A DNA stretch of 64,000 nucleotides from Protopterus annectens (lineage: Eukaryota > Chordata > Ceratodontiformes > Protopteridae): positions 408,084,449-408,148,448 of the forward strand of contig NC_056738.1 in assembly GCF_019279795.1 (NCBI RefSeq), written 5' to 3'. The notes below the pieces were generated by a model. It searched no databases, had not been told where the DNA came from, and worked only from the letters and a program-made list of their open reading frames with translations. The position numbers and the translations under genes were made by a program. This document shows, in pieces, positions 1 to 12,415 of the stretch. Within the stretch, counting starts at the first letter, position 1. The number at the start of each line of letters is the position of its first letter.

Positions 1-430
1 CATTCAGTCAGCTTGTTTCCATAATAGTAGAAAGGCCAGAGAGATTTCTAACAAAGAAAATCATATCAAATCCCTGAGCTGCCCTGACAAATTAGTACCC
101 TTCTCCCTGTATCTCATTGCCTACAAGCTGCTCACATTTCAAGCACTGAAAAACACCATCCTATTTGACCTGCTTTTTCTGAACAGAACCACTGGCTCTT
201 CAAACACAAACATGAAAGACCTTAACCTACACCAACAAATAAACAGAATTCTCCAGAAGGATAGATTCCTTACCCGGTGAATTCATTGTCTTTGGAATAA
301 ACTACCAATTCATGTCAAGCAAAGCATCACTGTGGCCATTTTCATGGATAATCTCAATGAATCAATGAATAACCACAAATTCACCTAGAGGTTGTCATTT
401 TTGACCCTCTTGAAAAGAGCGGTGAACTCA
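1..430 (+). pseudogene. Degraded 3' end of a CR1/L2-type LINE ORF2
   Basis: Broken translation follows the C-terminal tail of the LINE family that is better preserved at 29.8-32.4 and 38.0-40.85 kb. Readable pieces are ERPERFLTKK (family: ERPQKYLTKR), then a DRFLTR block, then LWNKLPIHVKQS near 285-330, followed by the final conserved helix. Several frameshifts and stops separate these blocks, so nothing functional is encoded. The copy runs off the left edge of the window, so its true 5' limit is unknown. It is clearly older than the other copies of the family. Confidence 0.75.
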
Positions 431-618
431 ACTAAGTGTGTATAAAAGCTGAATGCTTTCAGTTATGGACAGATATTTCATGGTCTCATGACTGCTTGTT
501 ACTATATTCCTATATGTGATCTGCTCTTGAATATTCTTTATGGCCCTGACTTGAGGCCTAGGCAGCAGTTTCTTAGCAATAAATTTACAGGAGTAATAGA
601 ACAATGTTTACTTTCAAA

Positions 619-1455
619 AAAATGTTACTAGCACATGTCTGTCTATCTAGCCTGTGTGAGCACCTACAAACTAGATGACCATGTAGGAAATCCCCTCATA
701 GGAACATTTGATCTTTATGTACCAGATTTGAGAATCATGGGAACTGCTCAGGCAACACATTATAAATCATTATAAATCATTCCCTTGACATTACAGATCA
801 CTTGGCAGTTAAGGGAGTGGAAGCCTTCCCTTTTGATCCGTCACAGCCTCTCTGGACCAAAAGGGACCTTAATGTTAATATTTGTGGAATTAATTGCTCC
901 CAGGACATCACAGAAATGGGCAATGTTGTAAAATGCCTGCATGGCATTTCTCTGCAATCCTGCTTAAACAGCTATGTTTCTCTACATGCTACAGCATAAT
1001 GTCACAGAAATGATTCAGGATTCATGAGGCCGATACAAAATGTTACTAGCACATGCCACATATGCCTGTCTATCTAGCCTGTGTGAGCACATACAAGCTA
1101 GAAGACCATGTAGGAAATCCCCTCATAGGAACCTTTGATCTTGGTGTACCAGATTTGAAAATCATGGAAACTGCCCAGGCAACACATTATAAATCACTCC
1201 CTTGACATTACAGATCACTTGGCAGTTAAGGGAATGGAAGTCTTCCCTTTTGATCTGTCACAGTCCCTCTGGACCAAATGGGGCCTTAATTTTGATATGT
1301 GTAGAGTTTATTGCTCCCAGGACATCACAGAAATGGCAATGCTGTAAAATGCCTGCATGGCGTTGGTTATCTGCAATCCTGCTTAAGCAGCTATGTTTCT
1401 CTACATGCTACAGGATAATGTCACAGAAATGATTCAGGATTCATGAGGCCGATAC
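619..1455. repeat. Tandem duplication of a 418-bp unit (two copies)
   Basis: Positions 619-1036 and 1037-1455 are the same sequence twice, head to tail. Both begin AAAATGTTACTAGCACATG and both end TTCATGAGGCCGATAC. Differences are scattered substitutions and small indels; for example unit 1 carries a doubled ATTATAAATC. Short ORFs in it are not conserved between the two copies, so it is not coding. A distant relative (CATTACAGAYCACYT followed by a GTGRAAGCC block) appears around 28.6-28.9 kb, so the unit belongs to a dispersed family. Confidence 0.85.
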
Positions 1456-2810
1456 CTGCAGTCTCCCTAATGTGTCCTCAGTAGGCTGATAAAAATCATA
1501 ATGGCTATGAAGGTTAACACCTTAGTATCCACAGGAATATGTTTAGTATGTATCCCCCCCTCAGTTCAACTTGCGGGTGGCACACAATATCCCTTACAGT
1601 CTCTCTGTGAATGTAAAATGATCCACGATTTGCTGTCACCCAGCTCTTCATGCAGATGGTTACAGCATGCAGCAGCACAGGAACCAGTTCACATAGGCTG
1701 CTAAACCATGTAGCATCTGCTAATCTGTTTACTGCTCCCCTCACGCGCTGCATGATCTTCAGAGTCAAAACTGGAAATGCACTTCTGATTAGTCAGCCAT
1801 TTTGGGTGCCGTCATTTGCATACACCGTGTGGCTCATTTGCATAGAGCTCCTCATTTCCATGTCATTATTCATACATTTTCATGTACTACATACCACTCT
1901 ATTGTACCCTTTTCATAACTAGGCTTTGTCTTAGAATCATCCTCTCCCTTACCTTTGCCGACAACCTTGATAACCTTCATTGCACAATGTGCTAAGTGTT
2001 TCTGCTTTTTAATTTCTCAAAGTCTTTTGGGTTTCTTGTACCATGATGGGAATGGACCCCATTTCTAAATCAAAATATGGTTACATTTCTGAAATTAGTA
2101 CTTTTTCAATCTTTGATGTTAGCCAAAAGTGCTCTTTGCAGTACCTGCACTGTGCCCAGAAATGACTTATTCTGCAATTCATATGGAGTTACAAGAATCG
2201 GTAGCATGTGTTAATATGACTGCACATTATTTTTTATGAGACCCATTACTTCTACTATTATTGGAAAAGTCTGGGTATCCTTCTTCCACATTGCCCTCAT
2301 TTCTGCCTACAAATATGAGTATTTTATTACTATGGGTCTCTCTGTCTGCATGTAAGACACTGTAAAGTACTGCATGTAGCAGTTTCAATGATCAATGCTA
2401 CTTTTGTCTTCTTTTCATGGACTATATATGTTGTTTTCCCAAAACTGTTTTTTTTTAACTGTTGGTAATGGGTGATTCCATGTGAAATAAACTTCATCAT
2501 TCTCTATAATTCTTTGTAGTTCAGATTTCCAATACTTCTCAGCTACTTCAGTATTGCAATGTGTTTGCACAATCCCCAAAGTAACAGCCTTGCCACATTA
2601 TTATGCCTTTCAGTATACAGGCCTTCTGCCATTAGTGTATCACACCCTGCTTCCAGTTCTGTCTTACAGAACCTGCATTTGTCTACAAGTGTCTGTGAGT
2701 CTTAATGCTCAGAAAGGTCCACAAGTGGTAAGAATAAATGGTCCACTGAAACAACATCCTTATGAATGGGCTTGTGTCCGGCAAACAGTAATTCTTAATA
2801 TATTATATTT
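1456..2810. other. AT-rich spacer, nothing recognised
   Basis: About 1.35 kb of AT-rich sequence. Open frames are short and show no family motif on either strand. No tandem repeat, tRNA-like sequence or recognisable transposon end was seen. Confidence 0.5.
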
Positions 2811-3125
2811 AATAGTTTCTTTGTCTTGTATACCGCGGTGGTGCAGCAGTAGCATTGTTGCCTCACAGCAACAGGTTCTCCCGTTCGATTCTCGGCTGGA
2901 GTGCGGGGAGTGCCTTCTGTGTGGAGTCTGCATGTCCTCCCCGCAGTTGGGTGGGCGTTCGAAAGACATGCGTAAATGGGCATGCCTTTATTGAAGGTTG
3001 AACGTTAAGCTGGCACCTCGGCATTCATTAAAATCTACTGCCAATCATTAGCAGACTGGAGTTCCCCTGTGGTGACCCCTAATCGGGAAAAGCCGAAAGA
3101 CAACAACAATAGTTTCTTTGTCTTG
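2811..3125 (+). mobile_element. tRNA-derived V-SINE-type SINE with perfect 18-bp target duplication
   Basis: The element spans 2829-3107 and is flanked by AATAGTTTCTTTGTCTTG at 2811-2828 and again at 3108-3125. The 5' part is tRNA-like: a box-A-like GTGGTGCAGCAGTAGC and a box-B-like GTTCGATTCTCGG near 2883. A central segment (TCTGTGTGGAGTCTGCATG, then TCCTCCCCG) and a 3' tail with GGTGACCCCTAATCGGGAAA and AGCCGAAAG match what I recall of V-SINEs of fishes. The 3' end is a short CAA-rich tail. An intact target duplication means a fairly recent, complete insertion. Two minus-strand relatives lie at 41.2 and 47.7 kb. Confidence 0.85.
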
Positions 3126-6100
3126 GACCATACTCATACCAAATTCAGAACATTCTCAGCTTCCTAGTTTAATCACTTTCTTCCTCTTACTGTAAATACT
3201 TAATGTGAAACATGTTGCTATTCAAATAGAAACAGAGTATATCTGATTCATGATAAAGCCTTTAATATTGCTCATTGTTTAAGCCCCTTTCATAATTAGC
3301 AATGTCTTCATGCAAACCCCAGTAAATTTGATCAATAAACTGGTAAGCTGGAATCAACACTTCTGACTTTTGATAAATTGCAGTAAAATTTAGATTACTA
3401 TTTCCTACCATTAATACTTTAATCTGTTAATTTCATGTTCAGACCTTATTTCCTCTTCATATACCATCATTTAATTATCTTTAAAACAAAAACAAACAAT
3501 AAACAACAAAAAAGTCATATTTATATACCATGTTTGTTATCAGTGTGTTTTGCACATATAGTACTTAAGCAAAAGTGTGGTGCAAGCTCTGTGAAACCAT
3601 CACCGTACACAGCCTGGAATCTGCAGGCATCACAATATGAGGTAGGGCTGTTGGATAAGGCACTTGGGAAGTCCCTTTCTCTTTTGTTGTACATGACTTT
3701 GCCTAGACAGACAATGTTATTACCTTTTTGGACTTGGGCCTGGAGAGGACCACATTGGTGAGGTAACATGGCAAGCTATTTTTGCTTTGAGAGCATTTTC
3801 TCTGAGCCAGGTGATAGATGGATGGTGGTCATAACTGTGATGCAGTACTGAGTACAGTTTATGGACAATATGATGTCAATTTCCAAGATGTCTGCTATCA
3901 TGACTGTTATTCACCTTGCTGACTATTTATGTCGCCAGAGATCCAGGAAGCTATGAGTGTGATAGACACCCATTTCTGGTCAAAAGCATCTGGTTGTGGC
4001 TGTGTGGAAGAACCACACTCAAAGTCAGACTATATGATCAGGTCTGCCTTCAGAAACTAATTATGATACCATGCCATTGTGGACTAAACATTGTCATAGT
4101 GATAAGAAACTTCATATTTTTTCAAAAGCCAAACTGCAAAATATATTGGAGGGGGCTATTGCAAGTCTACTGTTACTATTGATTTTAGGGAATCTGATGA
4201 CTCCATATCTGCATTTCACAGGCTTTAGCTTTCTAGAAGAAATGCATATGCAGGCTTGGTAACGTTTGTTACCTTAGGACTGGGAAGAATGTGGTTGTGA
4301 CTTCTGCTGAAAGGGTGCTTTGAGTCTGTGTCAAAATGATTATTTGTTGCATCGTACTTAGGAATGAAGACACTGAATTTCAGACAGATGAGCTCTAGGT
4401 GTTTTATAACAGGATTTTTCAGGACTTTGTAAGAATTATTTTCTTTTGGTTAATAACAAAACTGTTATGGACTGAGGCAGCTGGGTTCACTGGGACATAT
4501 CACCTGTACTAAGGAACTGAAAGAATTATGGTAATTAGCTTTAATAATCAAAGTGTAAACAATGCTGATATGACTTTTCTTGGTGAAGCAGACAAGAGTC
4601 TTTTAAATCATCATCAGACATGATGGACTGTGAAGAATTATGCTGAAGACATTGAAAGATAACATTAAACTATCTGGTGGTCACTAATGTGGACATGTTC
4701 TGCCTATTTTTTTTATAGACTTGGGAAAAGAGGCATTTTTTGTTGTCTGCTAGATGCAAAAATCTCTGCTAAGACAAAAGGAGTAAAATAACATTTACAT
4801 TTGCAAGCAATGTACAGGATTACATTCACATTATAATCTACAGTACACAGAGTTTCATTCTCATTGCATCATACCACTAACAGTGATTGACATGCGTGTG
4901 CACATGGAAGATTACTGATCTGATCTGGAGGCACCCATCCCCTAGCATAAAACTGTATGTGTGGATATATCAGGGGAAGAGTTAGGAAAAATCAGTTTTG
5001 GAGAACTGGTATGGTCAGGCAGATTTCAATTTGAGAAGGAAAACAGGCAGAAGTTGTTTAAGCACCCCATATGAAGACAGAAAAAGTTTTAATGAAATGT
5101 GCCGGTTTACATTTAAATTATTTAAGAACAGAAAGACTTGGGTGCTTTCCATTTAGATCTGGTTATGTTGTTTTTCTTTTAGATACCAGGTTGATGCCAG
5201 GAGGTGTCTGAGTCTGTTTCAGAAGTTGTCTGAGGCTGTGAGTCAGTTTTTGTTATTACAGAAATCGTTACTAATAAGGTACTGTGGTAGGTAAGGTGGT
5301 ATATATGTGGAGGAAGGAAGGCAAATTGCTATAAATGCACTACTGGTGAGAAAACTGGGATTTCAAACATGTCTTTTTTTTTATAATCACAAGGTGCCCC
5401 AGAGTACTATATTGTTTATATTTGTGGGACATGCAATTGAAGGATGCTGCATGGCAGAGGTTTATATTTTTGAACTGATAAAAAGAATATGTAAAATAAT
5501 CTCAAACAGATTCACCCCAAACTCCAGATTCTAACTACATCACTATTAATGAAATATATGGGGGAGATGAACTATGGCAGAACATGTGGGGATGTGTGGG
5601 GAGCCTAAGGATGTCAGGAAAAATACTTGATATGGAGTTGCACTTACCACATTGATGGTATTTGTTTCTCAATAAGAGACAAATGTCATGGGAAGTGACA
5701 GAAGGAAATGACAGTGCTGTCACATTTAGTATGTGAGTATGAACCAGTTAATGAGGTGGGGGAAACTATACAGAAGGAAGAGGGGAAAGAGATACCAGAA
5801 GGGTCACCAGAGAGTGGTCTTCCGGAGTTTTGGAGAAAGAAGTATATATATTGGATTGGATTATAGCAAACTGGAAGTTAAGGATGTGTCAGGGTGAACC
5901 ATAATAGGGGTAGGAAGAACACTCAAGTTGTATGCAAGGTGTGTATGGGGAGAAGAACAGTTGAAACTTTTATAGAATAATGAGCTCTGTTTCAGGATAT
6001 GTGGATGGAGGAGTGTTTTTAGAAATATACATTGTCAGCAGACATGGATAGGAGATGATTAGAACTACACAAATATAAGCTGAATTTGTCAAAGTTGCCA

Positions 6101-6726
6101 CGACTGTCAGTCTTGTAAGTTCTATAACTTCAGTAAAATGATTAAAAAGATTATGCATGAAATATTATTAAACCTAAATGAAACTTTTCAAAAGTAAAAT
6201 TGACTCCATATAATAACAGAAACTGTTCAAAAGTAAAATTGTCTTCATCTAATAGCAGAAATGATAATATGAAACAAGGTTAAGATGCAAATAAATTAGA
6301 GTGTAAAAATGAGTTTGCACAGCTGTTTCTCAAGTAACTGTATAATATGAGCTGCAAATAAGTTTTGATGTCTGCAGCTCATGGAACCAAAAGCTGCTTT
6401 TTATTCCATTAAAATTTTAAATATAACCAATACTTTGTAAAAAAATAAGACTTTCAGAAGTGCTTTTACATCATTTCAGGTTGCATAAACAAATGTATTA
6501 CTGTTCCTTTAATAACATGTACTGTTTTAACTTTTTCCTCTTTTCAACCATCCTACTTCCAGGTTTCTCAGCTTGCCAGATCACAAACTTTGTCATATGC
6601 TACACTGGATATATAATTCATAAATAATCTTGTCTTCCATAGTGAAAGGTTGCACTATGGTAGGACAGCCAAAATATGTATTTATTTGTTTTTGTTTACC
6701 AGGAAAGTCTGACTGGGTAATACCCA
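3126..6726. other. Spacer without recognised genes
   Basis: 3.6 kb, mostly AT-rich. I found no exon with family motifs, no transposon ends and no long tandem array. One small local duplication is visible at about 6181-6262, where a segment containing CAAAAGTAAAATTG is repeated about 43 bp apart. The last bases (GTTTACCAGGAAAGTCTGAC near 6695-6715) belong to a small dispersed repeat that the DIRS element interrupts; see the copy at 45.5 kb. Confidence 0.5.
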
Positions 6727-6885
6727 ATGTGAGAGTGTTCAATCTCGCCGTTTGTTCTTACACATGGGTTCGGAGCCAATCCTCGGCTCCGAGTCGGCCG
6801 CTTAGCAAAGCTCTGCATCGAGAAGAAGCTCGAGACCAACCTATCTCCCACAATTCCCTCTGCCCTTACCTCAGATCTAGTTTGC
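6727..6885 (+). repeat. DIRS left inverted terminal repeat
   Basis: Pairs with 12683-12867 in inverted orientation. Shared internal stretches include TTCGGAGCC, CTCGGCTCCGAGTCGGCCGC and CATCGAGAAGAAGCTC, with only a few substitutions over about 130 bp. The extreme left end ATGTGAGAGTGTTCAATC differs from the right end and is instead matched in the internal complementary region. Such unequal ends are typical of DIRS elements. Confidence 0.92.
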
Positions 6886-6993
6886 CGCTGCAACTGATCA
6901 CACCGCTTAAAGAGCTCTGAGCCAACGTCAGATAAGATACAGCTTTTTTTCTAATACAATTTGATCTAAAAGTTCTTGTATTTATAAGACTTG

Positions 6994-6995
<2 letters not shown>

Positions 6996-7052
<57 letters not shown>
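6996..7052 (+). repeat. (GT)n microsatellite in the DIRS leader
   Basis: An uninterrupted GT dinucleotide tract of about 57 bp between the left inverted repeat and the gag-like ORF. It is inside the element, so it either expanded after insertion or is carried by this subfamily. Confidence 0.95.
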
Positions 7053-7056
<4 letters not shown>

Positions 7057-7261
7057 TCTTGGTTCCGATTGACTAAATTATTAGTGTTTTCTAACAGTTT
7101 TATTTAGTTAGGATCCCTAGGGCCTACCCCACTCACTAAATATCGGATTCGACTGTTAAATTGTTAATAATCACTTCTTATCCTTTCTTCACAGCCTTTG
7201 GCTAAGTTTAAGTGTAGTGATTGTTATTTCACTGTTGCTTGTGACCTTTTTTTCACTTGAC

Positions 7262-9501
7262 ATGCCTGAAAAGGTGAAGTCAGGCTTTAAAAGATGTCAG
7301 TGCGGACAGAAGATGTCTGTCACAGACAACCATAGCTCCTATGTCTACTGTCTTGGCCCTCTCCATCTTCAGGAGGACTGCTCCATATGTCACTCCTTTA
7401 GTGGAAGGGTCATGACAGATAGGCGCAGGAAGCTTATGGACAGGGGTCTTCTGAAGCCTGCTTTTCAGGAGGCTTTAGATAAGTCAGACCAGACTTCTAA
7501 ATCTTCGAAGGAGTCGAAGACTTCAGAGCCTACGTCATTGGCTCTGAGCTCTTCCTTTAAAGTTTGTTCACCGGTTCCACAGACTTCGGGGCCGAGTATC
7601 GAGCTAGTGTCTGTCACCGAGCCTCGAGTCTTGGAGCCGGTGACGGAACTGCCACCTCCGGCTCTTTTGAGGTCGGCACCATCCTCAATTCCTTCGACGC
7701 GGTCTTCCAGGCCCCTCTCCGACACCGACGTAGATCGTGTGGTGCAGAAGTTGATGGAGAACACGGCCCTGTCCAAACTCATTGCAGTCTCCTCTCAGTT
7801 GGTGTCGAGACTCGAAGGCCTTCCCTTGTCTCCATCTGGTCCTCCTCCAAGGCCTAATCAGCCCTCAGAGCCGGGAGACGCTGATCTGTTGATAGTGGAG
7901 CCCTTGGTCTCTTTCTCGGTCAGCACCGTTGACCTCGACTCCGTCGGAACCTCTCCCGGACTCGCGGAGCCGACGATCTATCTTTGGTTCCGGGACCGAG
8001 AGTCGAACCGATGTTTCGGTGCCGACTCTCCCTCTCGGCGCCTCGGCACGGATCACCTCGGCTCCGTCCTCGGGGTCGGTGCCCTTGGCTTCCACGTCGG
8101 AGATACCTCCGTGTTCTTCAGAACCAGGGGATTCCTCGGCTCGGGGTCCAGGGGCCTTCGACCTTATGAGGAAGATTTTGTCTTCCCAGACAACTACGTC
8201 AGCAGAAGCAACGTCTCCCTCCCATAAAGGCCCGTTGTCCTCTTCTGCACCTACGGCTACTCAAAAGCGTCGAGCACCAGTGTCTCAGCCGCTCCCAGAG
8301 GGAGCCCCCTCTTCCTCGGAGGCGTCATCAGATGCCCCCCCCGATGACGTCCCGAGGAAAAGATTGTGCAAGAGGAGGCACTTGGATTCTCCACAAGAGT
8401 CCTTAACATCAGACACTGACTTAGATGAGTCAGAAGGGTCCCCAAAATCACCTTCGGAGGATGTCTCCTTCTCTGACATCCTGGAGATCCTAAAACAGAG
8501 AGGTGATTGGCAAGCCCTACCCCCTTCTGAGGATGAGTCAGTCTTGCTGAAGACATTCGGTGCTCGCCCTTCTTCCTCCTGGGTCACTCCGCCCTTCGAC
8601 GAGTTAATGGGTTTGATTGCTCGAAGGGCGTGGGAGACACCTGACACAATGGAGCCAGTTCCCTGAAATCCTAATAAGTATATTACGGCCCCTCAGGATA
8701 AGGCATACCTCACAAAGGGAGTTCCAGTGGACGCTATGGTGGTGGCAGCTGCCACTAAAAAGGAGATGTCTGAATCTTCCTTGTCTGTCCATCCGCCTAA
8801 CAGAGATTCTAGGACAATGGACAGGTATGGGAAGCGCATTTTCAGTTCAGCGACTTTTTCCATGTGATCGCTGAACTATTTGACACACTTCACATGCTTA
8901 CAGAGGGATCTAGTCAAGGAGTTGGGAGATACCCTCCAGGGTACCACAGATGCTGCTGTCGCGGATAAGGTTACAGCACAGCTCAATACCCTTACATCTA
9001 TTGTAAACTCGTCCATGAGGCTCATATCGTATGCAGCCGAAGGGTCGAGTAGGGCTGCGGCTTCAGCGTTTGCTCTCCGTAGACAATCCTGGATGCGCCT
9101 ATGCTCCTTTGCGGAAGCCTTCAAGTCTTCCTTTACTAACGCCTCTTTTGATGGTGCCACTCTTTTTGGCCCCAAAGTAAAGGAGACCCTTACCCGGTGT
9201 GAACAAGAGGGAAAGACTCTGTCTGCTGTCGGAGTCCGTTTTTCCACCCCATCCAGACCGTACCCCAAAGGGCAACGAGGTGGGAAAATGTGGTTTTGTA
9301 AACCCTAGGGTTCTTTCCCGAGCACACAGGGTGATGCCCCCTCCAGAGGCAGAGGGGGGGCAGAAGTGGAAGACGTCGCCCTGGCGGCAGAGGGGGTCTG
9401 CAAAACCAAGGCGACAGGGATACGGTCCCTGGGAAGCCTTTCCAGCACTCCTGAAGGGAGGCCCGACTGTCCTGCTCTGGAGGCAGTCAGGGGTCGCTTA
9501 G
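7262..9501 (+). pseudogene. DIRS ORF1, gag-like protein (broken)
   Basis: Gag-like ORF1 of the DIRS element, expected to bind or package element RNA. The start chosen is ATG 7262 (MPEKVKSGFK). Within the first 60 residues is a Cys/His cluster (CQCG, CLG, H, CSIC) of the putative zinc-binding type seen in DIRS ORF1 proteins; one expected Cys is Tyr (YVYCLG). A long Ser/Pro/Glu-rich linker follows, then a conserved C-terminal domain around 8690-9260 (for example DRYGKRIFSSATF, FGPKVKETLTRCE and VGVRFSTPSRPYP), ending in an Arg/Gly-rich tail that runs to 9501. Breaks: a frame change between about 7930 and 8225, in-frame stops at 8664-8666 and 8865-8867, and another frame change near 9260-9308. 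The tail overlaps the RT ORF in a different frame. Confidence 0.8.
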
Positions 9502-11357
9502 CTTTATACCCTCAGGCCTGGCAAAGTCTTACCTCAGACAGATGGGTAAAAAGCATTATTACCAGAGGTTACAAAATTCCATTTCTATTTCCTCCGTTAC
9601 TGCAGAAAAGATTCTCAGATGTACCGCCCCATCTGCGAGAACCTGCAGCTATAGAAATTTCAAAGCTGCTAGAAAAAAGAGTCATCCAACCAGTCCCGGC
9701 AGACCAAAGAGGATTTGGAACTTACTCAAGGTTCTTTTTAGTTCCAAAAAAGACAGGGGACTGGAGGCCAATTCTGGACCTAAGCAAGCTCAATACCTTT
9801 GTGAAGAAAGAAAAGTTCCGGATGGTCACGCTTCAATCGATCCTTCCATTCTTACAGAAGGGTGACTGGATGTGCTCAATAGATCTCAAGGACGCATACT
9901 ACCACATCAAAATGGCCAGAGCATCCAGAGATCACCTGCGCTTCTGGCTGGGAGCCAGCTACTTTCAGTTTTGGGCCCTGCCCTTTGGTCTAACCTCAGC
10001 CCCCAGGGTTTTCACCAAATGCATGGCAGTGGTAGCGTCTCACTTGAGATGCCTAGGATTCCGGGTGTTTCCGTATCTGGACGACTGGCTCCTTACTGCC
10101 ACCACCAAGCATCGACTGATACAGGCCAGGGACTACACACTCGGCATTTGTGTTCAACTCGGAATTTTGATAAATTTTGAAAAATCTGCCTTACAGCCAT
10201 CACAGCCTATCTCATTCATAGGGGCAGATTTGGATACCCGTTACTTGCTTCTAAGACTTCCCCCAGAAAGGATAGCCTCCCTACAAAAGCACATATCTCT
10301 ACTTCTGTTGTCCAAGAAATCCCCAGCCAAACTGGTTCTAAAAGTCTTGGGACTCATGTCAGCTTCCCTCATTGCAATTCCCTTGGGAAGACTACACATG
10401 AGAGTTCTTCAATGGCTGCTGTTCGCACAATGGTCGTTCCAGCAGTTACCGCTGACACACGAAATTCACATCACAAACACTTGCAAAACACACCTGTCTT
10501 GGTGGTTACAGAATTGCAATCTCATTGGCGGCCGACCGTTTGTGTTACCCACACCAACAGCTACAGTGACCACGGACGCTTCCCTGATAGGGTGGGGGGG
10601 GCATCTTTCAGGGACAGACAGTCCAAGGTGAATGGACTAATCTAGAGTACAACCTGCACATCAATGTCCTGGAGATGAGGGCAGTGTTTCTAGTGTTGCA
10701 ACATTTTTCCTCCCTTCTACCTCTAGGGACCATTGCAGTTCAAATGGACAACATGTCCGTAGTCTGGTACATAAACAAGCAAGGGGGAACCAAATCTTAC
10801 AGTTATGCAGCGAGGCCATGAGAATTTGGCAATGGGCAGAGTCCACGGGTCGCTTTCTGATAGCAATGCACATCCCGGGGTTATCCAACGTTATAGCGGA
10901 CAGGTTGAGCAGAGCCATCCTGTTACCTCATGAGTGGTCCCTCAAACAGACAATAGCGGACAGGATATTCCGCAAGTGGGGCCAGCCTTGCTGCGATCTG
11001 TTTGCGTCTCCAATGAACGCCAAATGCAGAAGCTACTTTGCCCTATTACCCCCACCAGGGGAAGTCCCCAGGGATGCTCTGATTCATGATTGGCCCCCAG
11101 GTCTCCTGTACGCCTTTCCCCCTATGCCTCTGATACCGAGATTTCTCCAGAAAGCCAAGGATCCGGAAAGGACTGTAATTCTCATTGCCCCATTCTGGCC
11201 TCGTCAAATTTGGTTTCCCTTTCTTCAAGCACACCAAATACAGGAGCCCTGGATCCTGGACCCAGAGCCAGATCTACTGACCCATTCATCAGGAGCTCCC
11301 CACCCATTGCTCCTGTCCCTCAGATTAGCAGCTTGGCTGCTCCGCTTCCCTTCTTAG
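9366..11357 (+). pseudogene. DIRS ORF2: reverse transcriptase, RNase H and methyltransferase-like domain (frameshifted)
   Basis: Copies element RNA into DNA. The RT is open from 9366 to 10631; homology begins near 9489 (GRLALYPQAW). RT motifs in order: FFLVPKKTGDWRPILDL, CSIDLKDAYYHI (motif A Asp), ALPFGLTSAPRVF (motif B) and FPYLDDWLL (motif C, YLDD intact). RNase H begins TTDASLIGWGG near 10570. A frameshift close to 10612 moves RNase H (LEMRAV, QMDN) to another frame, and a second near 10795-10805 returns it to the first (MRIWQWAES, then NVIADRLSR). From about 10980 to 11240 lies the domain annotated in DIRS elements as a putative DNA adenine methyltransferase (CDLFAS, YAFPP, IAPFWPRQIWF). 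The catalytic RT residues survive, but the two frameshifts break the polyprotein. Confidence 0.9.
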
Positions 11358-12385
11358 CCAGGTCTGATCTTCCTTCTCTGGCGGTTCAGAACATTCTAGT
11401 AGCCTCCCATAAAGCTTCCACTACAAAAATTTACACTAGTAAGTGGAAGCGTTTTGTATACTGGGCAACTGCACAACATTTAGATCCCTTAATAGCCCCA
11501 CTAAAAAAAGTTTTAGAGTTCCTATCCATGCTAATTCACCAAGGAGCTTCTACTGCCATCTTGAGGGTTCAGTTGGCTGCTATTTCTAACTTTCATGTAG
11601 GGGAGAATGGAGCGCCTATTATGACTTATAGGCTTTGTAAAGCCTTTTTAAAAGGATCCTTTCATCTTAGACCACCAGTCAGGTTTCCTACTGCTCCGTG
11701 GAAGCTAAACCTCCTTTTATCCCAGCTAATGCTACCACCTTTTGAACCAGCCTCTTCCTGTTCCTTAAAGTTCTTGTCCTGGAAAACTCTCTTTCTAGTA
11801 GCTGTCACTTCAGCCAGACGAGTGTCAGAACTTCAAGCTCTTTCCATTAAACACCCATATTTAATTTTTCACCCGGATAGGGTATCCTTACGCACCAACC
11901 CCTCTTTTCTTCCCAAGGTTTGTTCAGTCAACAACATTAATCAATCCATTGAACTCCCCACATTTTTCAAAAACCATTCCAATAAGCTGGAATATATGTT
12001 GCACAAGTTGGATGTTCATAAACAACTCAGATTCTATCTAGATAGAACAAAAGATCACAGAAAAGCAGACCAACTCTTTATAGCCTTTGCGGACAACAAA
12101 AAGGGCATGGCAGTGATGAAGCGTACTCTCTCCAAATGGCTATCTGATTGTATTACCTTTGTTTATACTGCTACTGATCAAAGTTTGCCCACCAAACCAA
12201 AAGGACATTCTACTAGATCAGTCTCCACATCTTTGGCTCATGCGGCCCGCCTACCTTTGGATACTATTTGTGCGGCCGCCACTTGGTCTAAACCACATAC
12301 GTACATCACTCATTACAAAGTGGATAGGATTTCCAGGGACAGGGCAACCTTTGGTTCCACTGTGCTCAGGAACGTTCTTCTGTGA
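11090..12385 (+). CDS. DIRS tyrosine recombinase (open frame)
   Basis: Integrase of the DIRS element; it joins and resolves DNA through a covalent 3'-phosphotyrosine. The frame is open for 431 codons, but the first 90 or so overlap the upstream ORF in another frame, so the real recombinase probably starts near 11380, where the N-terminal SAM-like core begins (ASTTKIYTSKWKRFVYW). Catalytic residues visible: the box I Arg in TSARRVSELQAL near 11815, HSTRS (His-x-x-Arg) near 12205, and the nucleophile Tyr in SKPHTYITHYKVD near 12300. All positions of the R-H-x-x-R-Y set are present and no stop interrupts the domain, so this is the best-preserved transposon protein in the window. The stop at 12383-12385 lies about 30 bp before the internal complementary region. 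Confidence 0.88.
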   Translation: MAPRSPVRLSPYASDTEISPESQGSGKDCNSHCPILASSNLVSLSSSTPNTGALDPGPRARSTDPFIRSSPPIAPVPQISSLAAPLPFLARSDLPSLAVQNILVASHKASTTKIYTSKWKRFVYWATAQHLDPLIAPLKKVLEFLSMLIHQGASTAILRVQLAAISNFHVGENGAPIMTYRLCKAFLKGSFHLRPPVRFPTAPWKLNLLLSQLMLPPFEPASSCSLKFLSWKTLFLVAVTSARRVSELQALSIKHPYLIFHPDRVSLRTNPSFLPKVCSVNNINQSIELPTFFKNHSNKLEYMLHKLDVHKQLRFYLDRTKDHRKADQLFIAFADNKKGMAVMKRTLSKWLSDCITFVYTATDQSLPTKPKGHSTRSVSTSLAHAARLPLDTICAAATWSKPHTYITHYKVDRISRDRATFGSTVLRNVLL

Positions 12386-12415
12386 GTCTCTCAGGGTCAT
12401 GGAGCTAGGGACGCT

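Noticed and set aside
2829-3107. tRNA gene
   Set aside because: Box A- and B-like text is the head of a SINE with target duplications; no full cloverleaf can be drawn.
7465-8095. Minus-strand frames inside the DIRS gag region
   Set aside because: Shadows of the Ser/Pro-rich coding strand; no motif of their own.
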